Source: Gammaproteobacteria bacterium
GTDB lineage: Bacteria; Pseudomonadota; Gammaproteobacteria; Thiohalobacterales; Thiohalobacteraceae
Length of the DNA: 40,090 nucleotides
Reading direction: 5' to 3'
Assembly: GCA_016218375.1 (NCBI GenBank)
Contig: JACREG010000087.1
Coordinates: forward strand, 1 to 40,090
The notes beneath the pieces were generated by a model. The model searched no databases. It worked only from the letters and a program-made list of their open reading frames with translations, and was not told where the DNA came from. The position numbers were made by a program, and so were the translations under genes. Numbering within the stretch: position 1 is the stretch's first letter; each line of letters starts with the position of its first letter. Of this stretch, positions 8,342-15,929 are shown one piece after another.

Positions 8342-8578
8342 ATGCGGAAATCGACGGGAACTCTGATGGTATTGGTGGCGGTATTGGCAGTGGCGGGCTG
8401 TTCGCGCGAGGAGCAGGAACAGGACGCGCATACCACCGCGGACCGCGGCCAGCTACCGGCAGACAACGTGTTCAGCGATCAGGTGAAAACGCTGGATAAA
8501 GCCGAAGGCGTACAACAGACGCTGGATGCCGCGGCTGCCAAACAGCGCGAAGAGATCGAACGGCAGGAACAGCGCTAG
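8342..8578 (+). CDS. Small lipoprotein, function unknown
   Basis: The 78-residue product begins with a clear lipoprotein signal peptide: MRKSTG, a hydrophobic stretch, then lipobox AVAGC with Cys near residue 20. The mature part is short, charged and helical (QQTLDAAAAKQREEIERQEQ). The start ATG at 8342 follows AGGAG at 8330-8334 with 7-nt spacing. It lies 68 bp after the sigma gene and may be read with it. No family is recognised. The next gene, mscL, is convergent and begins 30 bp beyond its end. Confidence 0.7.
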   Translation: MRKSTGTLMVLVAVLAVAGCSREEQEQDAHTTADRGQLPADNVFSDQVKTLDKAEGVQQTLDAAAAKQREEIERQEQR

Positions 8579-8608
8579 GATAGCACCCTTAAAATATAGG
8601 AGCGCATA

Positions 8609-9013
8609 TCACGACCTCTGCTTGAGCAAATCGCGAATCTCGGTCAGCAGCTTTTCTTCCGCACTCGGTTCCGCGGGCGCAGCGGGCGCGGCCTCCGCGG
8701 TCTTTTGCAACGTGTTCATGGCCTTGATGGCGATGAAAATGGCAAACGCCACGATGGTGAAATCGAACACGGTCTGGATGAACTTACCGTAGTTCAGCGT
8801 GACCGCGGCGGCACCTTCACTGGCGGCCTTCAAGGTGATGGCCAACTCGGTGAAATCCACGCCGCCGATCAGCAGTCCCAGCGGGGGCATGACAACGTCG
8901 CCGACGAACGACGAGACGATCTTGCCGAAGGCCGCACCGACAATGATGCCGACGGCCATATCGACGACATTGCCCTTCATGGCGAATTGTTTGAACTCGT
9001 TGATGAAGCTCAT
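8609..9013 (-). CDS. mscL: Large-conductance mechanosensitive channel MscL
   Basis: The 134-residue product has the typical MscL length and layout. The start is [20 protein letters not shown], the pore helix is [20 protein letters not shown], the central region is [12 protein letters not shown], the second helix is [14 protein letters not shown], and the charged C-terminal helix is [14 protein letters not shown]. It forms a homopentameric inner-membrane pore that opens under tension to release solutes during osmotic downshock. ATG at 9013 is chosen over an upstream in-frame ATG because it matches the family start and follows GAGGAGA with good spacing. An Ala/Pro-rich hinge ([12 protein letters not shown]) precedes the C-terminal helix. 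It is a single gene between a convergent lipoprotein gene and the REP-like pair. Confidence 0.97.
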   Translation of the reverse strand: MSFINEFKQFAMKGNVVDMAVGIIVGAAFGKIVSSFVGDVVMPPLGLLIGGVDFTELAITLKAASEGAAAVTLNYGKFIQTVFDFTIVAFAIFIAIKAMNTLQKTAEAAPAAPAEPSAEEKLLTEIRDLLKQRS

Positions 9014-9050
9014 GCCGGTCTCCTCTGGCGTGTGGGGGTGGGTGCGCACC

Positions 9051-9082
9051 GTGGGTTGGGGTGCACGCAGCGAACCCCAACA
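9051..9082 (+). repeat. REP-like hairpin, copy 1
   Basis: GTGGGTTGGGGTGCACGCAG followed by CGAACCCCAACA folds as a stem through GTTGGGGT and ACCCCAAC. It resembles the GTAGGTTGGG...AGCG...CCCAAC intergenic repeats common in Proteobacteria. A second, inverted copy lies at 9108-9140. Confidence 0.55.
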
Positions 9083-9107
9083 GCATAGCCGCAGTCGATG
9101 GGCGTGG

Positions 9108-9140
9108 GAAACGTTGCGGTTCGCTGCGCTTCCAACCTAC
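9108..9140 (-). repeat. REP-like hairpin, copy 2, inverted relative to copy 1
   Basis: On the minus strand the sequence reads GTAGGTTGGAAGCGCAGCGA and then ACCGCAACGTTTC. It shares GGTTGG, CGCAGCGAAC and CAAC with copy 1 in opposite orientation. The TAG stop codon of the YyaL-like gene (9139-9137) falls inside its first bases. Confidence 0.5.
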
Positions 9141-11209
9141 ATCAGCAGTGTGTCCAACTCCGTAAGCGTCATTGCCGGCGGCGCGCACTGCGTGCCGGTG
9201 CAGACATAGGCGACGGCCTCGCCCTGCGGGCGGCGTTCGCGCAGCAGGCCCGGTGGATCGATAGCATCGTCGGGAATCGCGAAGGTCGAACGCCGCGGCG
9301 CATACGGCTGTGCGCAATGACGGCGCCAGATGTCGAGCGTCTCGTCGTTCCCGCGCAGTACCACCGTCTGGCCGGGGAACAGATAATCCTCGGCGGCGAG
9401 CAAGAGCGCGGTGCACGCATACGCGTTCTGTTCGATCACCGGCCACAGCGCGGTCAACGTGCGTTCCGCGGCCTCCACATAACGTAGCTCGCCGAGCAAA
9501 TGGCCGAGTCGACCGAACACGCTGGCGGCGATGCCGTTGCCGGAGGGCAGGGCATCGTCGGCCACGGGTTTGGGACGTTGGATCAGCGTCTCGTGATCGT
9601 CGGCGGTGAAGAAGAAACCGCCGTTCGGGTCGGCGAAATGTTCCAGCACGATCTCGGCGAGTTCGACGGCAAAGCGCAGATCGTCGTCGCGCCAACGCAC
9701 TTGTAACAGCTCCAGCAGCGCGTCGATCAGAAACACATAATCGTCGAGATAGGCATTGAGATGTGCGCGGCCATCTTTGTAGGTCGCCAGCAACCGGCCG
9801 TCGCGCCACAGCGTATGGCGAATAAAATTCACGGCGCGGGTCGCGGCCTCGGCATAGTCGGGCCGTTCCAGATGCCGCGCGGCGATGGCCAGACCGCGGA
9901 TCATCAGACCGTTCCACGAGGTCAGGATTTTTTCGTCGCGACCGGGCCAGATGCGCCGACTGCGCACGGCGACGAGTTTGGCGCACGCGGCGTCCAGGCG
10001 CTGCGCGATGTCTGCCTCGCTCGATTTGAATTCATGCGCCAGATCGGTCAGCGTGACGAATACATGCAGATGATAATGGCCTTCGAAGTTGGGTTCGCGG
10101 TCCAAGCCGAAACGCCGCGCGAACAGCTCGTAATCGTTGCCGAGCAGCGTGCGCACCTCGGCGCGCGTCCAGACATAGAACTTGCCTTCCTCGCCTTCGG
10201 AGTCGGCGTCCAGTGTCGAATAGAAGCCGCCTTCGGCCGATTGCATCTCGCGCATCACCCAGGCGGCGGTCTCGTGGGCGATGCGGGCGAACAAGGGATT
10301 GCCGGTCGCGGCATGCGCCTGTGCGTACAAGGCCAGCAACGGGCCGTTGTCATAGAGCATTTTTTCGAAGTGCGGGATCATCCAATAGTCGTCGACCGAG
10401 TAGCGGCAGAAGCCGCCGCCGAGTTGGTCGTAGATACCGCCCAGCGCCATGTGTTCCAATGTGTAGGTCGCCATGTGCAGCGCCTGTGCATCGACTTGCG
10501 TGCTGTTGTGCGATCCGGACCAATGGCGCAGCAGCCGTTCCAGACTGGTCGGATGCGGAAACTTCGGCGCGCGGCCGAAGCCGCCGTGGGTGGCGTCGAA
10601 TTGCTTTTCGAGTTGATTGCGCGCGACATCCAGCGGCAGGGCGTCGGGTCTGCCCGGCCTGTGCCCTTGATTGTGGGCGGGCGCGGCGAGACTGGCGAGC
10701 GCATTGAGCAAGGCATCGTTCTGTTCGGCGATGTCGCTCTGACGTTCCGTGTAGAAACCCACCACGCGCTGCATGAGTTCGACGAAGCCCGGCAGACCGT
10801 GGCGCGGTTCCTTGGGGAAATAGGTGCCGCCGAAAAACGGGATCTGACCGTCGGGCGTGAGAAACATGGTTAGCGGCCAGCCGCCGTTGCGCTGGGTGAG
10901 CAGGGAATGCGCGGTCTGATAGATCTTGTCCAGATCGGGACGTTCCTCGCGGTCGACCTTGATGTTGACGAACAGGTCGTTCATCACCGCCGCGACCCCG
11001 GCATCCTCGAAGCACTCATGGGCCATGACATGGCACCAATGGCAGGCCGAATAGCCGACCGACAGCAGAATGGGCTTGTTCTCCGCGCGGGCCTTGGCCA
11101 GCGCCTCGGCGCCCCAGGGGTGCCAGTCGACCGGGTTGTGGGCGTGCTGCAATAAATAGGGGCTGGTCTCTTGGGCCAAGTGATTGGTATAGTCGCCGCC
11201 GCTTTTCAT
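9137..11209 (-). CDS. YyaL/DUF255 family thioredoxin-fold protein
   Basis: The 690-residue product matches the spermatogenesis-associated protein 20/YyaL family. An N-terminal thioredoxin-like domain holds [18 protein letters not shown], then [10 protein letters not shown] (CxxC near residues 55-58), [11 protein letters not shown] and [14 protein letters not shown] long C-terminal (alpha/alpha)6-like region follows, with [17 protein letters not shown] and [16 protein letters not shown]. The biochemical role in bacteria is not established; the CxxC suggests redox activity and the C-terminal half resembles N-acylglucosamine epimerase-like barrels. ATG at 11209 gives the normal family N-terminus, though its ribosome binding site is weak. 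It is divergent from the glycosyltransferase gene and has a good promoter at 11245-11273. Confidence 0.92.
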   Translation of the reverse strand: MKSGGDYTNHLAQETSPYLLQHAHNPVDWHPWGAEALAKARAENKPILLSVGYSACHWCHVMAHECFEDAGVAAVMNDLFVNIKVDREERPDLDKIYQTAHSLLTQRNGGWPLTMFLTPDGQIPFFGGTYFPKEPRHGLPGFVELMQRVVGFYTERQSDIAEQNDALLNALASLAAPAHNQGHRPGRPDALPLDVARNQLEKQFDATHGGFGRAPKFPHPTSLERLLRHWSGSHNSTQVDAQALHMATYTLEHMALGGIYDQLGGGFCRYSVDDYWMIPHFEKMLYDNGPLLALYAQAHAATGNPLFARIAHETAAWVMREMQSAEGGFYSTLDADSEGEEGKFYVWTRAEVRTLLGNDYELFARRFGLDREPNFEGHYHLHVFVTLTDLAHEFKSSEADIAQRLDAACAKLVAVRSRRIWPGRDEKILTSWNGLMIRGLAIAARHLERPDYAEAATRAVNFIRHTLWRDGRLLATYKDGRAHLNAYLDDYVFLIDALLELLQVRWRDDDLRFAVELAEIVLEHFADPNGGFFFTADDHETLIQRPKPVADDALPSGNGIAASVFGRLGHLLGELRYVEAAERTLTALWPVIEQNAYACTALLLAAEDYLFPGQTVVLRGNDETLDIWRRHCAQPYAPRRSTFAIPDDAIDPPGLLRERRPQGEAVAYVCTGTQCAPPAMTLTELDTLLM

Positions 11210-11244
11210 TGGATGCCGCCGTGCAATTCCGAATCGGATGGCCG

Positions 11245-11273
11245 ACTATAACGGCTGCGCGGTACACTGTCTT
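11245..11273 (-). promoter_or_regulatory. Candidate sigma-70 promoter of the YyaL-like gene
   Basis: Reading leftward, AAGACA (11273-11268) and TATAGT (11250-11245) are separated by 17 bp. The match is 4/6 and 5/6. It lies 36 bp upstream of the start codon at 11209. Confidence 0.5.
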
Positions 11274-11308
11274 CCACACGCTTCTCCTTGGTTTTTCGTC
11301 AGGTCAAT

Positions 11309-12031
11309 ATGGATTTATCCGTCGTCATCCCGGTCAAGAACGAACAGGACAATATTCTGCCGCTGCTGGCGGAGATCCATGCGGCGCTGGACGGCCGTTA
11401 CGACTATGAAGTGATCTATGTCGACGACGGCAGCGACGATGCCACGCCGCGCGTCCTCGACGAGGGCCGTGCCCAGTATCCGCGTCTGCGCGTGTTGCGC
11501 CATGCGCAGAGTTGCGGTCAGAGCACGGCGGTGCGCAGCGGCGTGAAGGCGGCGCGCGCGGCGTGGATCGCCACGTTGGACGGCGACGGTCAGAACGATC
11601 CGGCCGACATCCCGAATCTGCTGGCGGTGATCCAGGCGCCGAACTGTCCGCCGGAGCTCAAGCTCATCGCCGGCTGGCGTAAGAACCGGCGCGACACCTG
11701 GTTGAAACGTATCTCGTCGAAAATCGCCAACGCCGTACGCGGTAATCTGCTCAAGGACAATACGCCCGACACCGGCTGCGGCCTGAAGCTGTTCCAGCGC
11801 GAGCTGTTTCTCGATCTGCCGTATTTCGATCACATGCACCGCTTCCTGCCGGCGCTGGTGCAACGCGCCGGTTGTCAGGTACGTTCGGTCGAAGTGCATC
11901 AACGCCACCGCGAACGCGGCGTGAGCAAATACGGTCTGCACAATCGCTTGTGGGTCGGCATCGTCGATTTGTTTGGCGTTGGCTGGTTGCAGCGCCGCGC
12001 CAAACGGCCGGTCGTGCGCGAAGTGCAGTAA
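11309..12031 (+). CDS. Family 2 glycosyltransferase, polyprenyl-phosphate type
   Basis: The 240-residue product is a GT-A fold enzyme of the dolichyl-phosphate-mannose synthase-like group. DLSVVIPVKNEQDNI opens the protein, VIYVDDGSDD lies near residue 40, TLDGDGQNDP near 90, and TGCGLKLFQRE and RHRERGVSKYG follow. It probably transfers a sugar from a nucleotide donor to a polyprenyl phosphate on the cytoplasmic face of the inner membrane. It lacks the two C-terminal membrane helices of GtrB-type enzymes. ATG at 11309 is taken because the frame upstream has only a TTG. The TVP38-like gene follows after 8 bp, so the two are one operon ending at the terminator at 12754-12789. A donor or product cannot be named. 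Confidence 0.9.
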   Translation: MDLSVVIPVKNEQDNILPLLAEIHAALDGRYDYEVIYVDDGSDDATPRVLDEGRAQYPRLRVLRHAQSCGQSTAVRSGVKAARAAWIATLDGDGQNDPADIPNLLAVIQAPNCPPELKLIAGWRKNRRDTWLKRISSKIANAVRGNLLKDNTPDTGCGLKLFQRELFLDLPYFDHMHRFLPALVQRAGCQVRSVEVHQRHRERGVSKYGLHNRLWVGIVDLFGVGWLQRRAKRPVVREVQ

Positions 12032-12039
12032 CGTTCGCT

Positions 12040-12738
12040 ATGTCCGCTCTCAAACCGCGCATTTTTCTCAACGGTCTGCTGCTGATTGCCAGCTTGGTGG
12101 GTGTGGCCTATTTGTTCGAGGTCGCGCATGTGAGTTCCATGCTCGACAAGACTTGGATCGACAGCGAAGTGCGCGGCAAGGGCATGACCGGCGAGTTGCT
12201 GTTCCTGGGCATGGGCGTGTTGGCCACCGCCATCGGTGTGCCGCGCCAGGCGATCAGCTTTCTGGCCGGCTATGCCTTCGATGTCGCATTCGGCACGTTG
12301 TTCGGTGTGCTGGCGACGGCGGGGGGATGTTTCGTCACCTTCTGCTATGCGCGCTGGTTCGGCCGGGGTTTGGTGGCGGCGCGTTTTTCCGAGCGCATCC
12401 GACGCATCGACGGTTTCATCCACGACAACACCCTGAGTATGACGGTATTGATCCGGCTGCTGCCGGCGGGGAGCAATCTGGTGACCAACCTCGCGGCCGG
12501 CGTGGCCCATGTGCGTGCCGTGCCGTTCGTGCTGGGCTCGGCGCTGGGCTACATCCCGCAGACGCTGGTGTTCGCGCTGGTCGGCAGCGGCATCAGCCTC
12601 GATCCGCTGTTTCGCATCGGTCTAGGCGTGGCCTTATTTTTCGTCTCCGGCGTGCTCGGTATCTATTTGTTCCGCAAGTTCCGTCACGGCCGGCATCTCG
12701 ACGAACAATTGGAACACGAGCTCGGCGTGGACGATTGA
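12040..12738 (+). CDS. TVP38/TMEM64 (DedA-like, SNARE-associated) membrane protein
   Basis: The 232-residue product has an N-terminal helix (IFLNGLLLIASLVGVAYLF) and further helices around residues 55-75, 80-105, 150-175 and 185-210. The family signature is recognisable in SFLAGYAFDVAFGTLFGVLA, RFSERIRRIDGF and IRLLPAGSNLVTNLAAGVA. VTNLAAGVAHV is the part of the SNARE-associated domain usually read as N.(A/L)AG. Relatives are membrane proteins of the DedA superfamily, several of which flip or transport lipids such as polyprenyl phosphate. Pairing with a polyprenyl-phosphate glycosyltransferase 8 bp upstream fits lipid-carrier handling, but this is inference. Confidence 0.9.
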   Translation: MSALKPRIFLNGLLLIASLVGVAYLFEVAHVSSMLDKTWIDSEVRGKGMTGELLFLGMGVLATAIGVPRQAISFLAGYAFDVAFGTLFGVLATAGGCFVTFCYARWFGRGLVAARFSERIRRIDGFIHDNTLSMTVLIRLLPAGSNLVTNLAAGVAHVRAVPFVLGSALGYIPQTLVFALVGSGISLDPLFRIGLGVALFFVSGVLGIYLFRKFRHGRHLDEQLEHELGVDD

Positions 12739-12753
12739 GTCGCCGGAAATAAA

Positions 12754-12789
12754 CCGGGGAGGCGCCCTGTTTTGCTGGGGCCTCCCCGG
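12754..12789. terminator. Strong hairpin, bidirectional terminator
   Basis: CCGGGGAGGC at 12754-12763 pairs perfectly with GCCTCCCCGG at 12780-12789 across a 16-base loop. It sits between the convergent ends of the TVP38-like gene and the 913-residue lipoprotein gene. No long T-run follows, but the stem is very stable and well placed for both strands. Confidence 0.75.
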
Positions 12790-12824
12790 AGTACACACGA
12801 GGGGTCTTGCGTCGACCCCTGGCG

Positions 12825-15566
12825 TTATTCCACTTCGATTCCTTCCGAATACAGTGTTTCCACGCCCGTGGGCAGATCGCCGAGGTTGTGTTCGGTGAAG
12901 TCCGGCACGCTGTCGAGGTTCACGGCCGCGGCCTCGGTGAGGTCCGGGGCGGTGCCGCCGGCTGCGCCGATGTCGCCCGCGGTGACCTCGTTGAGGAACA
13001 CGCTGACTTCGAGCGGCTTCACATAGTAGAGCGTGGCGTCGGTGCCGGTGACCTCGGTGCCGGCTGGGATGCTGATGATCTTGTCGGAGATCGTGGACGT
13101 CATGGTCCAGTCGTTCTTGGACAATTCCTCATACATGTCGGGCAGGCCGTGCATCCAGCCGTCGAATTGCAGGGCCAGGGTCTTGCTGTCGCCGGCGTTG
13201 TTGACGAGCGTGACCGGTTGCAACTGCACCGGATCGTCCAGCAGCACATAGTCGTTGCCGTCCATCAGGAATTGCTGCGTGCCCCAGCCGCCGTCCGCCG
13301 AATACTCCCAGTTGAATTCCACCGGGCGTTGGTTCGCGTTGGTGGGGATGCCGTAGGCATCGACAATGACCGCGGTGCCGTCGGCCATCAAGGGTTGATC
13401 GCCGGCGCTGAACGGTTGCAGGCCCCAGGCGCCGTTCTCGTACACGTCGCCGGTCTCGTCCTCGGTGGTGGCCGGATCGTCGTTCGCATACACCAGCTTG
13501 AGGAAGGTGGACGAATTGGGATCGGTGTCGAAACTGTATTGCACTTCGCGGCGCCACGGTGCCGCCAGATACGCCGTGCCCGCGGGCAGCAGGCTGGCGT
13601 AATTCTCCGGGTTCGCCGCCGTCTGCAACTCGATCTTCACGTCGTAGGAACCCGCCACATCGGCACCGTCCACGCGCTTGACCACGTAGTTGGCGCCGCG
13701 GCTGTTGATGTAGTACTCGCGACCGACGTCGGGATTGAATTCGCTGTCGCCGTTCGCGGCGAAGGATGGCGTCCACGTCTGCTGATCGAAATCGGACAAC
13801 GTCTTCTGCACCCAACCGGTGGTGGTGACCGGTCCGGCGAAGCTGCCGGTGTATTGGATGTAGAGCGCGCCGCCGATGTCCACGAACATTTGTTCGCCGT
13901 CCGCGGGCGTGTATTTCTGCGCCGGCGCGACCGGGGTCATGGGGCCGGGGCCCATGTTGTTCATCTGCGCTTCATAGAAGCCCGCGCCGCTGTAACCCGC
14001 GAGGCCGGGGTTGCTGGCCAGATATACATAGTTGTGCATCTGCATGCCGATGTTGTCCCAACGACCGATGTTGACGTTCTTGCGGTCGACCGCGGAGGCC
14101 ACCACCAGCGAAGCGAAATCGGTGAAGGTGTCCAGCGCCTTGGCATTGCCGTTCGCATCGCGGCAGGTCGCGGGATTGGTGCTCCAGTCCAGCATGCCAT
14201 CGCAGTATTTCCAACTGGTGGTGGCACCGTCGTAGTTCATGTCGTAATGCTTGTTGATCCAGGTCTCCACCGGGATGTCCTGAATGTCGCTGAGCGCGCC
14301 GTCCACCAGCGTGCGCTTGGTGAAGGTGCCGGTGAGCGCATCGGAGACCGTATAGGTCTGTGCGGCGGCGCTGGGGCCGCGGTCTTCGCGGGTCACCGTA
14401 GTGCCCGCGGGAAGCGTCCCGTCGCCGGCCCAGATCTGATGACGGCCTTGCCAGGCACCGTAGTAGGCAAACCGGCGCCCGCCATTGCTGTCGGTATAGG
14501 AGACCGGGAACCCGAACGAACGATGCCGCGTGAGATTGTCGCCGGCGGCAATGCCGTTGCCCGCGTCGGCATGCGCGAAGAACAAACCGTAGCGATGCGT
14601 CATCTCCGTGGTGCCGTTGCGGTCTTTGTAGGTCACGCCGCTGCCGTCGTCGAGGGCAAGATAATCGGCGTTGTAGGCGTATTGGACGGTCGCGGTGTCG
14701 GGCGTGCAATTCTCGCTCATGCACGACGACCAGTCCGGATAACTGACCTTGCCGTAACCGGATGTGCCCGAGCGATACAGGATGCCCTGCATCTCCTGCA
14801 CGAAGCCGGGCCCTTCGGGCATGCGTTCGTGAATCTGGATGACCGACATGCCGTTCTCGACGCCGGCGGTCGCGACGAAGAAATCGTCGCCGGCATCGTC
14901 GAACTTGACGTTCAGTGTCCACTCGCCGTAGTCGGTGATTTCACCGTCGGCATCGATCGTCGCCGGGGTATAGATCTTGAATTCGGCCTTGATGAGCCGG
15001 CTCTCGCCGGGGTGTTCCTCGTCCGGTTCCTCGATCCAGGCGCGCACGCGGTTCACGTCCCGGCCGTCGAGCACGACCATCATGGATTCGATCACCCACG
15101 GTTGCAGGGTCTTGATCTCGACACCGTTCTGTTCGTCTTCCCAGGCCACCATGGCCTTGTACGCGCCGGCATTGATGTTGACCTCGTCGGCGTAGTGCGT
15201 CTGGGCCACGGCCTTGAGCACTTGTTCGATGATGTCGAACTGTTCCAGGGCGCGTTCCTCGATATATTTGCGCGGTACCGCCTCGGCATAATCGGAGGTC
15301 GCGGCCAGATTGAGGGTCGTGGCCAGGGCGCGGACCTGTCCCGAGATCGATGGGGGGGCGGACTGTGTCTGAAGTTGGAGCGACGCCGACTGGACGCCCG
15401 GGCTGCTGTTGTCCACGGGCACGGCGGAAATGTCGCTGGGCAGCGTATAGCCCGTGGTCAGCGCGGAGAGTACATCGCCGCTCGATGACGAGCCGCCACC
15501 ACCGCAGGCTGCGATGGCGAAAGTGACAACGGCGACGATACCGGTTTTTACACAGGTGCGTTTCAT
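12825..15566 (-). CDS. Large orphan lipoprotein (913 aa), function unknown
   Basis: The protein starts with a clear lipoprotein signal: MKRTCVKTG, a hydrophobic core, lipobox AIAAC (Cys21), then a flexible GGGGSSSSG tether. The mature ~890 residues are rich in Asp, Gly, Thr and aromatic residues and read as a mostly beta, extracytoplasmic protein. Segments such as YSADGGWGTQQFLMDGNDY and LQFDGWMHGLPDMYEEL look like repeated beta strands and turns. No catalytic motif or known domain is recognised. A second Cys pair occurs in SSCMSENCTPD. ATG at 15566 follows AGGAGT with 7-nt spacing. The frame stays open 31 codons further up, but that extension would bury the signal peptide. It is transcribed alone and ends at the shared terminator. 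Confidence 0.8.
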   Translation of the reverse strand: MKRTCVKTGIVAVVTFAIAACGGGGSSSSGDVLSALTTGYTLPSDISAVPVDNSSPGVQSASLQLQTQSAPPSISGQVRALATTLNLAATSDYAEAVPRKYIEERALEQFDIIEQVLKAVAQTHYADEVNINAGAYKAMVAWEDEQNGVEIKTLQPWVIESMMVVLDGRDVNRVRAWIEEPDEEHPGESRLIKAEFKIYTPATIDADGEITDYGEWTLNVKFDDAGDDFFVATAGVENGMSVIQIHERMPEGPGFVQEMQGILYRSGTSGYGKVSYPDWSSCMSENCTPDTATVQYAYNADYLALDDGSGVTYKDRNGTTEMTHRYGLFFAHADAGNGIAAGDNLTRHRSFGFPVSYTDSNGGRRFAYYGAWQGRHQIWAGDGTLPAGTTVTREDRGPSAAAQTYTVSDALTGTFTKRTLVDGALSDIQDIPVETWINKHYDMNYDGATTSWKYCDGMLDWSTNPATCRDANGNAKALDTFTDFASLVVASAVDRKNVNIGRWDNIGMQMHNYVYLASNPGLAGYSGAGFYEAQMNNMGPGPMTPVAPAQKYTPADGEQMFVDIGGALYIQYTGSFAGPVTTTGWVQKTLSDFDQQTWTPSFAANGDSEFNPDVGREYYINSRGANYVVKRVDGADVAGSYDVKIELQTAANPENYASLLPAGTAYLAAPWRREVQYSFDTDPNSSTFLKLVYANDDPATTEDETGDVYENGAWGLQPFSAGDQPLMADGTAVIVDAYGIPTNANQRPVEFNWEYSADGGWGTQQFLMDGNDYVLLDDPVQLQPVTLVNNAGDSKTLALQFDGWMHGLPDMYEELSKNDWTMTSTISDKIISIPAGTEVTGTDATLYYVKPLEVSVFLNEVTAGDIGAAGGTAPDLTEAAAVNLDSVPDFTEHNLGDLPTGVETLYSEGIEVE

Positions 15567-15929
15567 AGGTGCAACTCCTATCCAACCATTCCCTAAGAAT
15601 CGTGATCTACGGCACCCCCGCGTCATGGCGGCGGCCCGACGACGGACGTAGTCAGGCAACTCCTATGCCAGAACGGCTGTCGAGCGGTTCGGGAGTGCCG
15701 CTGCGTAGGGGGTTTCCTGCCGGCAATCAGTGGACTGCATCCCTGATATGAACGGGGATATGAGTGGGGTAACGGGGGTGTACAACGACGGGTCGCGTCA
15801 TCGGTGTGGCGCGCGTGCCGAAACGCCGGCAGTGGCTATGCCATGGACCACGGCGCGTCGCCCGGGCAATTCTTCCCGTGGCAATTCCTCATGGATTCCA
15901 CGTGGGCAACTCGGTCACAATAGCGCGCC
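15567..15929. other. 363-bp divergent intergenic region, lipoprotein / ArnT-like genes
   Basis: It should hold the promoters of both flanking genes, but no consensus pair is clear. On the minus strand the motif ATAGGAGTTGC occurs twice, at 15570-15580 (the ribosome binding site of the lipoprotein) and again about 86 bp upstream at 15656-15666. No gene or known riboswitch is recognised. Confidence 0.5.

Noticed and set aside
12807-15488. 893-codon open frame on the plus strand, antisense to the orphan lipoprotein
   Set aside because: It is a shadow frame favoured by GC-rich third positions; it shows no family motif and low-complexity composition. The minus strand has a signal peptide, ribosome site and terminator.
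15567-15760. Possible c-di-GMP riboswitch upstream of the orphan lipoprotein
   Set aside because: The conserved GEMM-I core (GGGCAAACC...GGGACGCAAAGCC) is not present.
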